Origin: Amycolatopsis sp. WQ 127309
Lineage (GTDB): Bacteria > Actinomycetota > Actinomycetes > Mycobacteriales > Pseudonocardiaceae
Assembly: GCF_023023025.1 (NCBI RefSeq)
Contig: NZ_CP095481.1
Coordinates: 4,464,001 to 4,528,000, forward strand
Direction of reading: 5' to 3'
DNA length: 64,000 nucleotides
Of the stretch, positions 50,554 through 59,077 are shown piece by piece (positions within the stretch are counted from its first letter, which is position 1; each line of letters begins with the position of its first letter). The position numbers and the translations under genes were made by a program. The notes under the pieces were generated by a model, which was given only the letters and a program-made list of their open reading frames with translations, did no database searches and was not told where the DNA came from.

Positions 50554-50950
50554 CCCAGTGATTTCTTCCGTGCCGGAAAGGGTCTCGTAAGAATGTTGCG
50601 CATCGAAAACGCTTCTTGTCCGGTTGTCTGATCGGTAACGTCATCCGGGGTCGTGGAACGGCTTCCTGGCCGGCCATCGGCTCGCCCTCGGTGCTGGGAC
50701 CTGACGCGAAGGTGCCGAGGGCACCCCAATTTCGACGGAAGACAAGCAACTGTTTCCGATCGTGAGACCGGAAACTCCGCATCACCCCGTTCAGGCTACA
50801 AGAAACGCGGTCAGCGGATCGCGGCGAGACACGATGGTGGAACGCGGTGGAAACGCGGCGATCGGCTCAGTACTTTCTGCTCACGCGGGGCGGAGAACAC
50901 ACCTTCAACGCCGTCGCGGTCCGACACGATCACCAATCCTAGGAGATCCC

Positions 50951-51301
50951 ATGCTGAAGAAGATCGGTTTCGTCACCGCCGCCCTGGCGGCCGGCGCGTT
51001 CCTGAGCGGCGGCATCGCGGCCGCCGACACCCCGGACGGCCACCACGGGGACTACGACCACAGCAGTCAGGTCGGCTTGCTGAACCTCGGCAACACCGAC
51101 GTACTCCACAACGTCAACGTGACCCCGGGCATCTGCGGCAACGACGTCAACGTGCTCGGCGTGCAGGTCCCGATCCGCCACTCGCTCAACGGCATCGGCA
51201 TCCCGATCCTGTCGCCGGGCGAGAACGAGGCCAGTGGCGAGTCGCCGTACAACTGCGCCGCGGGGGCCATCGCCGACGGTGGCACGAGCCAGGACAACTG
51301 A
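50951..51301 (+). CDS. small secreted chaplin/rodlin-like protein, copy 1
   Basis: The 116-residue product has a signal peptide (KKIGFVTAALAAGAFLSGG, cleavage near IAAA-D at about residue 25) and a His/Asp-rich start of the mature part. The core has VGLLNLGNTDVLHNVNVTPG, then two Cys (GICGND and PYNCAAG) about 39 residues apart. The repeated N-V-x-V-L segments and two cysteines recall chaplins and rodlins, the hydrophobic surface proteins of aerial hyphae, but it is not a confident member of either. AGGAG precedes ATG 50951. A nearly identical copy is at 58411. Confidence 0.75.
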   Translation: MLKKIGFVTAALAAGAFLSGGIAAADTPDGHHGDYDHSSQVGLLNLGNTDVLHNVNVTPGICGNDVNVLGVQVPIRHSLNGIGIPILSPGENEASGESPYNCAAGAIADGGTSQDN

Positions 51302-51381
51302 GACTTCGTGCCGAGGTCGCCCGCTGTGTGTGCGGAAGCCGGCCGAGGCACGGACACGGTGTCGCGTCCGGGTCGTGACGC

Positions 51382-51502
51382 GTGCCCGGAACACGGAGCG
51401 AGCTGCACACTCCTGTTCCGTGTCCTGGGCACGCTGCGACGCGGAGCGGCACCGACACGGGTGGGACCGGCGATCTCTGCAGGGGGAAGCCGGTCCCACC
51501 CG
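51382..51502 (+). terminator. structured 3' UTR of copy 1 with two hairpins
   Basis: Hairpin A pairs GTGCCCGGAACACGGA (51382-51397) with 51417-51432 with one wobble and one mismatch. Hairpin B pairs CGGGTGGGACCGG (51458-51470) perfectly with 51490-51502 across 19 nt. Both are conserved after copy 2. No T tract follows, so they may stabilise or end the mRNA. Confidence 0.6.
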
Positions 51503-51750
51503 GAGTGAACGCACCACGACCAAGTCTCACGGCTCCGGTGTCCTGACCGGACACCGGAGAGACGTCGTTCAATCGTGCGGCCGGTGACGTCCAGGACGGC
51601 GTGCCCGTCCAGGACAAGTGAATCACCGGTCGTTCACGGGCCGTCGCGCGGTGCCCCCGCGCGACGGCCCTTCCAATTTTCCGGGGCAGCTCTCCGCTTC
51701 CCGGCTGTTCCGGTTGTGCCGTCTACCGTGCTCGCGCCGAGGAGTGGATC

Positions 51751-52101
51751 ATGGGCGTGCCTTCCCCTCTTGTGTTCTCCACCTACGCACACGTCGCGGA
51801 GCACGTCGTGACGGTCTGCGTGGCCGGTGAGATCGACGCGCTGAGCGTCCGGCCGCTCGAGGCCGAGTTCGCCCGTGCGCTGGGGCACCGGAAGGAATCG
51901 GTGGTCGTCGATCTCGCGAAGGTCACCTTCTGCGGATCGGCCGCGCTCGCCGCGTTGCTCTCGCTCGAGCGCGACTGTTTCGCCGCGGGCGTCAGGCTTG
52001 TGCTGATGCCTTCGCGGATCGTGCAACGCGCCATCGAGATGACGGGGCTCACGCAGGTGTTCGGGTCGGATGTGATCGAACGCGACGTCCTCGGGCACTG
52101 A
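51751..52101 (+). CDS. STAS-domain anti-sigma factor antagonist
   Basis: The 116-residue product is a single STAS domain of the SpoIIAA/RsbV type, which releases a sigma factor by binding the anti-sigma kinase. The fold begins VVTVCVAGEIDALSVRPLEA (about residues 19-38). The usual D-S-S-G loop is changed to CGSAAL: Ser63 is kept at the phosphorylation site but the preceding Asp is Gly62. It may therefore be regulated unusually. ATG 51751 follows CGAGGAG. No anti-sigma gene is adjacent; an RsbW-like domain is encoded at 63318. Confidence 0.85.
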   Translation: MGVPSPLVFSTYAHVAEHVVTVCVAGEIDALSVRPLEAEFARALGHRKESVVVDLAKVTFCGSAALAALLSLERDCFAAGVRLVLMPSRIVQRAIEMTGLTQVFGSDVIERDVLGH

Positions 52102-52104
52102 AAC

Positions 52105-52143
52105 GAGAGCCGGGCGCGTGGTCAGTCCACGGGCCCGGCTCTC
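52105..52143. terminator. terminator between convergent STAS and secreted-protein genes
   Basis: GAGAGCCGGGC (52105-52115) pairs with GCCCGGCTCTC (52133-52143), with an inner GTGG/CCAC stem. It starts 4 nt after the STAS stop and lies 24 nt from the end of the convergent gene, so it can act in both directions. Confidence 0.75.
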
Positions 52144-52166
52144 GGTCAGCTCAGCGACGGGGAGGT

Positions 52167-52931
52167 TCAGCTGTCGTCGCGGTGGCGGTCCGTCCAGTTG
52201 CCGTCGCCGGAATCGGCGACGGAGGACACCTCGTGCACCACCGCCCCGGTGGCGTCGGCCGCGTTGTACCAGGACTTGTAGCCGGCGTATTCCGGTACGG
52301 CCACGGCCTGCACGCCCTGCGAGGTCGCGCCGCCCGGGCCGGCGGCCAGATCGGCTGACTCGTAGGTGGCGTAGTCGGTGCCGGCGTGGCTGGCGACCTT
52401 GCTGGAGGTGGCGCCGCTCACGTCCGCTGTGAGGGTCTTGTCGACGTAGCCGGCATCATGGTCGCGGTGGCGACCGGGACGGCTGCTCTCGGCGTGGGTG
52501 GCCGTGTGCCGGCGGTGGTTCTGTGCCACGTGTCGCGTGTTCTGGCGCGTGGAGTGCGACGCGACGGTGTCATTGTCGGTGTCGTAGTCGTTGTCGTGCA
52601 CCGAGTTGCCGTGGTAGCCGTCGGACTCCGTGTCGGTCGTCCAGCTGCCGTGGTGGTGGCCCGTGCCGCTCTCCGAGTGGTGCAGGACCGCGGCGCCCCC
52701 GGGGCCCGCGATGCTGCCGCTCTGCTCCGTCCACCACCAGCCGTGGTGGCCGGCGCGCATCTCCTCGTGGGTGGTTCCCGCGCCGCCGATGCCGGCGTAG
52801 GTGGTGGACGACTGGACGGTGTCGGGCCGGTACGGGCCGTCAGCGGTGTCCGCACCCGAGGTGCCGGCCAGGAACAGGGACAACGGCACCGCGAAGGCCC
52901 CGGTGACAGCCAGTCGTCGCAAGGTAGACAT
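52167..52931 (-). CDS. secreted, His/Asp/Thr-rich low-complexity protein
   Basis: The 254-residue product has a signal peptide (RRLAVTGAFAVPLSLFLAG, cleavage near TSGA-D at about residue 27). The mature chain is highly polar: His-rich clusters (GHHHGSW, NHRRHTATH) and Asp/Asn runs (DNDYDTDNDT) alternate with Gly/Ser/Thr, so it may bind metal ions. I recognise no family. ATG at 52931 has AAGGA about 11 nt upstream. GGGTAA at 53033-53028 on this strand, about 97 nt upstream, looks like a sigma-B-type -10. Confidence 0.7.
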   Translation of the reverse strand: MSTLRRLAVTGAFAVPLSLFLAGTSGADTADGPYRPDTVQSSTTYAGIGGAGTTHEEMRAGHHGWWWTEQSGSIAGPGGAAVLHHSESGTGHHHGSWTTDTESDGYHGNSVHDNDYDTDNDTVASHSTRQNTRHVAQNHRRHTATHAESSRPGRHRDHDAGYVDKTLTADVSGATSSKVASHAGTDYATYESADLAAGPGGATSQGVQAVAVPEYAGYKSWYNAADATGAVVHEVSSVADSGDGNWTDRHRDDS

Positions 52932-53027
52932 GATTTCTGATGGTCCTTTCGAAACGTCGGCGCTGACGGTTGCCGTAAAGGAATCGAGCGCCGGGGGTGG
53001 CGCGGAACAATTTCCGCTTTACGGACG

Positions 53028-53053
53028 TTACCCAGTCCGCTCTGTCCGGCCAC
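53028..53053 (-). promoter_or_regulatory. possible sigma-B-type promoter for the His-rich protein
   Basis: On the minus strand GGGTAA (53033-53028) is preceded by a weak GTGG at N16. It would give a 5' UTR of about 90 nt. The remaining part of 52932-53441 shows nothing I can call. Confidence 0.35.
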
Positions 53054-53441
53054 GTTTTCTCCGGCGTCATGACCCGATTGGTGCCGTGGACCAGTCCAGT
53101 GGAGGACAGAACGAAGATCCGGCCAGGTCAGCGTACTTGGGTGGAGTGGATCACGCGTCCCGGAGCGCCGGTGAGCACTCGACAGGGTGGCCGGCCGGTA
53201 GGGGGATCGCCATCGGAATGCGGTCTGGCTCAGCCGGTCTTCGGCACGTTGCCCGATGTCGTTTTGGTTCGGATCTGCTCTTTGGAGTGCAACATTGTTT
53301 GAACGTTCGCAGGCTATTCAAGGCGGCGCGGCCGGTCTGGGGAAAAGGGCGCGGCCGTGAACGCAGCTCGCAGATCACGTTCTGCTCGAAGGCATCGCAT
53401 GCGCACCCGGCCCCCAGCGGCTCGGCGGGTGCGGACCGGCG

Positions 53442-54401
53442 TCACGGCGCCGGCGTGACCCACGGGTTCGGCCGGCAGACGGCGCCGTCCGGGCGGACCT
53501 TCGCCGCCGCGCCCGGTTCGGTGCGGTTGAGGTCCGCCAGGTAGGTGTTCGACAGCCCGAACGTCTGCTGCATCATCACCGGGGCCGGCGCGCCGGCCCC
53601 GGGGCAGCCGACGTGTCCGCGGCCGAGGGCGTGGCCCACCTCGTGGTTGATCGCGTACCGCCGGTAGCTCGCGAGGTCGCCGTCGAAAGAGTGGGCGCCC
53701 CGGATCCAGCGGGCCAGGTTGACGACGATCCGGTGTCCTCGTGCCAGGTGGCAGGAAGAGTCGTACGGGATCGCGAAACCGCAGAGGTCAGGGCGTCGGC
53801 TCGTGCCGGGACTGGTGAGGAGGATCCGGAAGCCGGGCCGCCCGTCCGGCACGTCGACCCGCCGGAACGACACCCCGCCGAGCCCGATCCAGCCCCGCGG
53901 GTCCCCGAGGATCGCGTCCACGTCCGCGGCGAAGGAGGGGGCGTGAACGCCCTCCTCGACCTCGACGGTGTACGTCAGCTGCCTCCTGCCGGTTCCCGCC
54001 GTGGCGCCGGTCGCGCCGGGAACGACGTGCCACGAGCCGGCTCCCGTCGACGTGACCGGCTCGCCGTCGGGCAGTGCCGCCGGCTCCGGTGCGCGGACCG
54101 CGGTCTGCGCACCGGCCGATCTCGGAGCGGGTCGCGGAGACGCGGTTCCCGTGATCGTGCGGGGCGTGATCGCCGCCGGCATCAGGAGCACGGTCACCGA
54201 CAGCAGGAGCGCCAGTACGAGCACACCCGGCTGCCACCACGTGGCGGCAGGCACCGCGAGCGGTGGCCGTTCGCCCGGGAGGGGCTCGTCGGCAACCGGA
54301 GCGACGGAGGCCGGGAACCGGTGGGGCCGCGGCTGCGGCAGCCAGTCGGCGCGGTGGCCATCACGCCGCACGGGCGCGGGTTCAGTACGCAAGGCCCGCA
54401 C
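53442..54401 (-). CDS. DUF3152-type membrane-anchored zinc metalloprotease-like protein
   Basis: The 319-residue product has a single membrane segment (about residues 57-76, VLVLALLLSVTVLLMP) after a Pro/Arg-rich cytoplasmic part and ends in an exported domain of the DUF3152 type. The zincin motif HEVGHALGRGH (HExxHxxxxxH) is complete, followed by VMMQQTF like a Met-turn. Peptidase activity is inferred. The start is uncertain: adjacent GTGs at 54401 and 54407 lack an SD, but both overlap the end of the deacetylase gene by about 20 nt, suggesting translational coupling. Confidence 0.8.
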   Translation of the reverse strand: MRALRTEPAPVRRDGHRADWLPQPRPHRFPASVAPVADEPLPGERPPLAVPAATWWQPGVLVLALLLSVTVLLMPAAITPRTITGTASPRPAPRSAGAQTAVRAPEPAALPDGEPVTSTGAGSWHVVPGATGATAGTGRRQLTYTVEVEEGVHAPSFAADVDAILGDPRGWIGLGGVSFRRVDVPDGRPGFRILLTSPGTSRRPDLCGFAIPYDSSCHLARGHRIVVNLARWIRGAHSFDGDLASYRRYAINHEVGHALGRGHVGCPGAGAPAPVMMQQTFGLSNTYLADLNRTEPGAAAKVRPDGAVCRPNPWVTPAP

Positions 54402-55389
54402 TCGCACAAGCCGGAGCGGGAGCTTCTTCGGATCGCGGGTACGAGACCGTCGCCGGGTCGCCGTCCGAGGTGTACCGCCGCCCCTTCGGGGAAGCGAGCA
54501 CGTCGAGCCAGTGCGCCGAGCCGTACTGCGCTTCCGGGCCGGTCGACTGCGAGCGGATCCGCGGGATCGACCCCGGCTCGAACTCCCGGGAGCACGGGGA
54601 CGGTGCCGGCCCGGCCCCGACGAGCAACGCGCCATCGTAGGAATAGCCCGGTCCGTGCAACGCCAGCTCTTCCCGGCGGGGATGCGCACCGTAGGGCAAC
54701 GCCAGGGTGGTGGGCCGGTAGCCGGGAACGGACTGCCGGATCAGCGCGTCCTCCTCGGCGATCGCCGAGGTCACCGCGCCTTCGGGGGCACTGCGCAAGT
54801 TGGTGTGCCGTCGCGTGTGGTTGCCGATCTCGAAGTGGTGCTCGGCCAGCCAGCGCAGCGCGCGCCCGTCGTCGGAACCGCCGAAGGGGTTCTCGTTGAC
54901 GTAGAGGCTGGCGACCGGCCGGAACCGGGGGTGCGCGGCCGCGACGTCCAGCAGGATCCGGACGGCGGTACCGGCCGCGGGTTGCCCTTGCGGGGTGAGG
55001 GCGAACGCGCTGGGGTCGCCGTCGTCGAAGGTCAGCACCACGGGATGGGTGCCGGCCGGCAGGTCGAGCCGTCGTGCCAGCAGGTCGGCGGTCGTCACGG
55101 GCACGTAGTCCTCGGCCGCGAGCCGCTCGAGCTCGGCGGTGAAGTCGGCGGGCGTGCGGTCGTAGACCGACTTCGGCCGGTCGACGATGCGGTGGTACAT
55201 CAGGACCGGGATCCGGCCGAGCTCGTCGGACCCGGCCTGGCGTGCGGACGCGGCCGTGACGCGTGCGGGCAGTGCGGCCGGTTCGGGCCGTGCCGTCTCC
55301 GTCGGGGGAGCCGTGGACGCGGGAACGCCGCAGGCCACCGCGGTGAGCACGGCGACGAAGCCGATGCCGAGCCGGAAAGGGGAACGCAT
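54382..55389 (-). CDS. polysaccharide deacetylase lipoprotein (NodB domain)
   Basis: The 335-residue product has a lipobox (LTAVAC, Cys20) and a NodB/CE4 domain. Motif 1 is VVLTFDDGD (with the metal Asp), motif 2 is the H-x3-H of GNHTRRH. It should remove acetyl groups from a cell-surface or extracellular sugar polymer such as peptidoglycan or chitin. Between the motifs the stretch ASLYVNENPFGGSDDGRALR is normal for the fold. ATG at 55389 lacks a strong SD. The gene overlaps the downstream DUF3152 gene, so the two form an envelope-modifying pair. Confidence 0.88.
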   Translation of the reverse strand: MRSPFRLGIGFVAVLTAVACGVPASTAPPTETARPEPAALPARVTAASARQAGSDELGRIPVLMYHRIVDRPKSVYDRTPADFTAELERLAAEDYVPVTTADLLARRLDLPAGTHPVVLTFDDGDPSAFALTPQGQPAAGTAVRILLDVAAAHPRFRPVASLYVNENPFGGSDDGRALRWLAEHHFEIGNHTRRHTNLRSAPEGAVTSAIAEEDALIRQSVPGYRPTTLALPYGAHPRREELALHGPGYSYDGALLVGAGPAPSPCSREFEPGSIPRIRSQSTGPEAQYGSAHWLDVLASPKGRRYTSDGDPATVSYPRSEEAPAPACASAGLAY

Positions 55390-55548
55390 GCCCGAAGTGT
55401 GCGGCGGAGCCCGCCCGGACGCGTGCCGATCCACCGGGTCGGGTGAGCGGGGCTTTCATTGCCTCAGCTCGGAAAAGCACGTTTCCGCTGGCCGGGACAC
55501 CGAGCCGGTGGCCGGCCCCGGCACGATGCGGTGATCGTCGCAGAAGGG

Positions 55549-55573
55549 GTTTGCCGAAGATCACCGCGGGTAC
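55549..55573 (+). promoter_or_regulatory. sigma-B/sigma-F-type promoter (GTTT-N15-GGGTAC)
   Basis: GTTT (55549-55552), a 15-bp spacer and GGGTAC (55568-55573) match the consensus. It lies 67 nt before the ATG at 55640 and reads toward it. Confidence 0.6.
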
Positions 55574-55639
55574 TTTCCTGCGATGGCCCCGAATTCGCGC
55601 TCGGCGTCCGCCACGCACCGCGGCCACGGAGGAGAACGC

Positions 55640-56560
55640 ATGCGCAACCTCGATCGCCGGCTCGTTCTCACCGCCGCTCTCGCGGGACTGGCGGCGACCG
55701 CCTGTGGCGCGTCCCGGCGGGATCGCGTGCTCGCGATGCCGGTGACCGCGTCCCCGGCCCAAGCGGCGGCCCCCGCGGCGCCGCCGCCGAACCCGCTCGA
55801 GACGAGCCTGCTCGTCGGCTTCTGCGGTGCGCCGGGCGCGAAGGCGCTCGGCCGGATGACCGGGGATCTCACGGCCGCGAGCCGCGAGCTCCGCCGGCAG
55901 ATCCAGACCTTCCCGCCGGGGCGGCCGGTGACGCCGGTCGTCGAGCTCATCGCCACGACCGTGCACCGCTCACCCGGCGCGGACGGTACCTACCGCAGCC
56001 GCTGCGCGGATGACACGGTGCGGCGGTACCTCGACGCCGCGCGGGCGCTGAACGGCCTGTTGCTGCTCGACATCCAGCCGGGTCGTGCCGACTTCCTGCC
56101 CGAGGTCATGGCGTACGAACACTGGCTGACCCAGCCCGACGTCGGCGTCGCGCTCGACCCCGAGTGGGCCGTGGAGCCGGGCGTGGTGCCCGGGAAGAAG
56201 TTCGGGCGCACCACCGGGGCCGAGCTCGACGAGGTGGCCCGGTACCTCGGGGGCCTGGCGGGGACGCACGGGCTGCCCGCCAAGGTGATGGTGTACCACC
56301 AGGTGGCGGCGTCGGTCGTGCGCGACGAGGAGCTCCTGCTGCAGCACCCCGGGGTCTCGGCGGTGAAGGTGGTCGACGGCATCGGTTCGGCCGCGGCCAA
56401 GAAAGCGACCTGGAAGACGCTCATGACGACCAAGCCCGGCCACGTACTGCCCGGCTTCAAGCTGTTCTTCGACGAGGACACCCGTCACGGCGCCGATCTG
56501 ATGACGCCGGCCGAGGTGCTGGCCTTGAACCCGGCACCGGCGTACGTGGTCTACGAATAG
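55640..56560 (+). CDS. secreted lipoprotein-like protein, unknown function
   Basis: A 306-residue product with an N-terminal signal containing LAATAC (lipobox-like, Cys about 22) and an Ala/Pro-rich linker. The mature part contains VELIATTVHR, LLLLDIQPGRADFLPEV and VGVALDPEWAV, then VMVYHQVAASVVRDEELL. The Asp, Glu and His positions at strand ends suggest a TIM-barrel hydrolase-like fold, but I cannot name the family. GGAGGAG (55628-55634) precedes ATG 55640; the upstream in-frame ATG at 55583 is rejected. A sigma-B-type promoter lies 67 nt upstream. Confidence 0.75.
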   Translation: MRNLDRRLVLTAALAGLAATACGASRRDRVLAMPVTASPAQAAAPAAPPPNPLETSLLVGFCGAPGAKALGRMTGDLTAASRELRRQIQTFPPGRPVTPVVELIATTVHRSPGADGTYRSRCADDTVRRYLDAARALNGLLLLDIQPGRADFLPEVMAYEHWLTQPDVGVALDPEWAVEPGVVPGKKFGRTTGAELDEVARYLGGLAGTHGLPAKVMVYHQVAASVVRDEELLLQHPGVSAVKVVDGIGSAAAKKATWKTLMTTKPGHVLPGFKLFFDEDTRHGADLMTPAEVLALNPAPAYVVYE

Positions 56561-56566
56561 CCGCAG

Positions 56567-56599
56567 GGGAAAAGCACGTGCATTCGCACGTGATTTCCC
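56567..56599 (+). terminator. terminator-like hairpin after the secreted-protein gene
   Basis: GGGAAA...CACGTGC (56567-56581) pairs with GCACGTG...TTTCCC (56586-56599) with a bulge, 6 nt after the stop. There is no T tract. Confidence 0.45.
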
Positions 56600-56836
56600 G
56601 GCTGCGCGAACGCGGGTTTCTCGGAAACGGGAGCCGCCCCGCCAGATTTCGGTGGACCGGCACCTCGGGCGGCTCAGTCGGTTCCGGACATAATCCCAGT
56701 GATGATCACTTTGTGTAGCAATAGCCTCTCGTGCGGGTGGGCGGGACCGCTTGGTCGCCCGCCGCGGTGGGCATCTCGTTACTGAACGTGTAATAATTGG
56801 GGCCTCGCGTCGTGAAGAGGTTCATGCGACCGTGAG

Positions 56837-56862
56837 GTTTCGCCGGTGGAGCAAGTGGGTAA
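56837..56862 (+). promoter_or_regulatory. sigma-B/sigma-F-type promoter (GTTT-N16-GGGTAA)
   Basis: GTTT (56837-56840), a 16-bp spacer and GGGTAA (56857-56862). No gene on the plus strand begins downstream before 57777; the next feature is the hairpin at 57049-57082. It may drive a short non-coding RNA. The rest of 56600-57139 shows no supported gene. Confidence 0.5.
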
Positions 56863-57048
56863 CCAGGCGACTTTGCCTCGCGCCGGAAAGACACTCTTAC
56901 GAAGGGTGTGCGGCGAAATCGCTTCTCGCGCGTCGAATCCACCACTAATCTGAACGGCGGCGAAAGAGCCAGCTTTCCGGGCGGCCATCGGCCTCCTCGG
57001 CGCCGGGTCCCCGATGCGACGGGCGCCGGCCGGAAGGTACCGACAGGA

Positions 57049-57082
57049 AAACGTCCCGGCGCGGGGTAGCGCCGGGACGTTT
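57049..57082. terminator. 14-bp perfect hairpin, terminator of the WGxxGxxW gene
   Basis: AAACGTCCCGGCGC (57049-57062) pairs with 57069-57082 around GGGGTA. On the minus strand the stem runs into TTTTCC, on the plus strand into TTTCTTC, so it can work both ways. It lies about 58 nt past the end of the leftward gene. Confidence 0.75.
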
Positions 57083-57139
57083 CTTCGCGATGGAAAAGGG
57101 GAGCCGGGTGCGTTCCTGCCTCGCGCGCGCCGAGCGCGA

Positions 57140-57493
57140 TCAGGCTCCCGGCGGGTTCCGCCGCGGCTCGGCGGGCGGGTACGCGTTGACGGGCGGTTCG
57201 CCGGCGCTCGCGGCCGGGTACCCGGCCATGGCTCCGGTCTTGGGGCCGCGCCGGACCAGTCCGGCCAGGCCGAGCAGCCCGAGGAGGCCCAGCAGTCCCC
57301 ACGAACCGCTGTCGCCGTCGTCGTCCTGTGCGGCACCACGGGAAGTGCCGTCGTTCGGATCGTCATCGGCCTGGTGCGACACCGTGGACTGCGCCGGCAT
57401 CGGCGTCGCCCCGGCCGGAGCCGCTCCCGCCAGCGCTACGACGGCGGTCGTCACGCACCCGCAGATCAGTTTCCGTGCGGTAGAACTCGTCAC
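57140..57493 (-). CDS. WGxxGxxW-type small secreted membrane protein
   Basis: The 117-residue product has a signal peptide (LICGCVTTAVVALAGAAPAG, cleavage near AGA-T at about residue 30), an Asp-rich linker (QADDDPNDG, AQDDDGDSG) and a C-terminal hydrophobic segment SWGLLGLLGLLGLAGLVRRG (about 63-82) like that of WGxxG-type proteins, followed by a Pro-rich tail. Such proteins are probably surface-anchored. GTG at 57493 follows GGAGGAGG. A GTGT-N15-GGGTAC promoter lies 45-69 nt upstream. Confidence 0.8.
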   Translation of the reverse strand: MTSSTARKLICGCVTTAVVALAGAAPAGATPMPAQSTVSHQADDDPNDGTSRGAAQDDDGDSGSWGLLGLLGLLGLAGLVRRGPKTGAMAGYPAASAGEPPVNAYPPAEPRRNPPGA

Positions 57494-57537
57494 GTTCTTT
57501 CCTCCTCCTGAGTCGCGGACTGTGGGCTACCCGGTGC

Positions 57538-57562
57538 GTACCCGGGCCGTCGGCGTTCACAC
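57538..57562 (-). promoter_or_regulatory. sigma-B/sigma-F-type promoter (GTGT-N15-GGGTAC)
   Basis: On the minus strand GTGT (57562-57559), a 15-bp spacer and GGGTAC (57543-57538) lie upstream of the WGxxGxxW gene start at 57493. Confidence 0.5.
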
Positions 57563-57776
57563 GCGCTGTCACGGGAACGGGTGGCGGATCCGTTCGCACG
57601 ACCCGGGTTCCGCCGTTTCAGGACCCTTTGTAGGATGTGATCGGTTCAATCAAGAGCCGTGGAAGGGCCGTGCTGTGCGCGCGCGTCCGCCACCGGCCGG
57701 CCTTCCCCTTTTGCGCAGGTCGCGCATCCGTCACCGGAAATGAACACCGTCCACGTCGTGGACTTTTGGGGGAGGA

Positions 57777-58118
57777 ATGAACGAACGTCTCGTTGTCGCG
57801 CCCGTCGGCGCGGCCTTCACGCCACGCCTGATCTGCACCACCGGTGACCGTTTGATCCACCCGGCGGACCGCCACAACGACCTGGCGCGGATCGTCGTCC
57901 GCTGGGCTCGCGCGTGGGTCCCCGAGACTTGGCCGGCCCGCAAGTACTTCACCGCGCTGGGCATCGGCGACGACGAGAACCCCAGCTACACCGACGAAGA
58001 CGTCTCGGGCTGGCGGCTCCTGCAGCCGCGGCCGGGCTCGCTCGCGTGGCGGGTGCGATCGGGAGAAATCGACGTGGCCACGGCACTCACCGCCGAAGCG
58101 GAGGCCTGGCCGACGTAG
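57777..58118 (+). CDS. hypothetical protein, 113 aa
   Basis: The product is soluble, without a signal peptide or membrane segment. It contains RWARAWVPETWPARKYFTA (about residues 42-60) and GWRLLQPRPGSLAWRVR (about 79-95). I do not recognise a family. ATG at 57777 directly follows GGGGGAGGA, a very short SD spacing. The good codon bias and a clean terminator after it support the call. Confidence 0.7.
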   Translation: MNERLVVAPVGAAFTPRLICTTGDRLIHPADRHNDLARIVVRWARAWVPETWPARKYFTALGIGDDENPSYTDEDVSGWRLLQPRPGSLAWRVRSGEIDVATALTAEAEAWPT

Positions 58119-58133
58119 TAAACGGGCAGAAGA

Positions 58134-58169
58134 AGCCCTGTGCCGCCAATGCGGTGGCGGCACGGGGCT
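58134..58169 (+). terminator. terminator after the 113-aa gene
   Basis: AGCCCTGTGCCGCC (58134-58147) pairs with 58156-58169 with one T-G wobble and an 8-nt loop, then CTTTG. Confidence 0.8.
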
Positions 58170-58294
58170 CTTTGTCGTGCCCGCCGTCGTGTCGTCCTGA
58201 AATCGGGGAGTGTCCGCGGTGCGAGAAAGGTCGGATTACCCGAACGGGCCAACGGTTGCGTGGTCAGCGGTTCGCGGTAGCCACACGATGGTGG

Positions 58295-58300
58295 GGGTAA
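58295..58300 (+). promoter_or_regulatory. possible GGGTAA -10 upstream of copy 2
   Basis: GGGTAA at 58295-58300 lies 110 nt before ATG 58411. The -35 (GGTA at N15) is weak, so this is less secure than the others. Confidence 0.3.
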
Positions 58301-58410
58301 CTGGAAACCGTGGGGATGTGTCAGTACGTTTCCTCACACACGGGGTCGGAAAAACACACCTTCAATGCCGCCCTGTCCGACGCAATCGTCAACATTCGAG
58401 GAGCAACTCC

Positions 58411-58773
58411 ATGCTGAAGAAGATCGGCTTCGTCACGGTCGCCATGGCCGCCGGTGCGTTTCTGGCCGGCGGCATCGCCGCCGCCGACACCCCGGACGGC
58501 CACCACGGCCACCACCACGGCGGCTACGACCACAGTGGTCAGGTCGGCTTGGTGAACCTGAACAACACCGACGTGCTCCACAACGTCAACGTCACCCCGG
58601 GCCTGTGCGGCAACGACGTCAACGTGCTGGGTGTGCAGGTCCCGATCCGCGACTCGCTGAACGGCATCGGCGTGCCGATCCTGTCGCCGGGCGAGAACGA
58701 GGCCGCCGGTGAGTCCCCGTACAACTGCGCCGCGGGTGCCGTGGTCGACGGCGGCACGAGCCAGGACAACTGA
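58411..58773 (+). CDS. small secreted chaplin/rodlin-like protein, copy 2
   Basis: The 120-residue product is nearly identical to the protein at 50951: signal peptide, His/Gly-rich start with four extra residues (HHHG), the VGLVNLNNTDVLHNVNVTPG core and the same two Cys. Nucleotide similarity continues about 60-80 nt upstream (AACACACCTTCAA) and about 220 nt downstream, so the whole transcription unit is duplicated. GAGGAGC precedes ATG 58411. The function is inferred to be at the cell surface. Confidence 0.75.
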   Translation: MLKKIGFVTVAMAAGAFLAGGIAAADTPDGHHGHHHGGYDHSGQVGLVNLNNTDVLHNVNVTPGLCGNDVNVLGVQVPIRDSLNGIGVPILSPGENEAAGESPYNCAAGAVVDGGTSQDN

Positions 58774-58857
58774 GTTTCCCGTGCCGAGGTCGCCCGCTGT
58801 GTGTGCGGAAGCCGGCCGAGGCACGGTCTCCGGCGATTCGTGTCGATGTCGTATCGC

Positions 58858-58981
58858 GTGCCCGGAACACGGAGCGAGCTGCACACTCCTGTTCCGTGTC
58901 CCGGGCACGCTGCGACGCGAAGCGACGCCGGCACGGGTGGGACCGGTCACGCATCTGGAGAAGTGTCACCGGTCCCACCCG
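58858..58981 (+). terminator. structured 3' UTR of copy 2 with two hairpins
   Basis: Hairpin A pairs 58858-58873 with 58893-58908 with a single mismatch. Hairpin B pairs CGGGTGGGACCGGT (58934-58947) perfectly with 58968-58981. Stems are conserved with copy 1 while the loop of hairpin B differs. Confidence 0.6.
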
Positions 58982-59077
58982 GCGTAACCGCACGATAACC
59001 GACATCCCCGGACCCGGCGAACCGAAGCCGGGCCGGTCTTCGGCGTTCGGCACCTCTGTCACGGCAGCACCGTCGCC

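Noticed and set aside
50560..50950. Riboswitch (ydaO/c-di-AMP type) in the long 5' region of the secreted-protein gene
   Set aside because: The conserved sequence blocks of that class were not found, and hairpins there are weak.
56751..56948. 65-codon plus-strand ORF in the 57-kb gap
   Set aside because: It starts well upstream of the sigma-B-type promoter, has poor codon bias and no SD.
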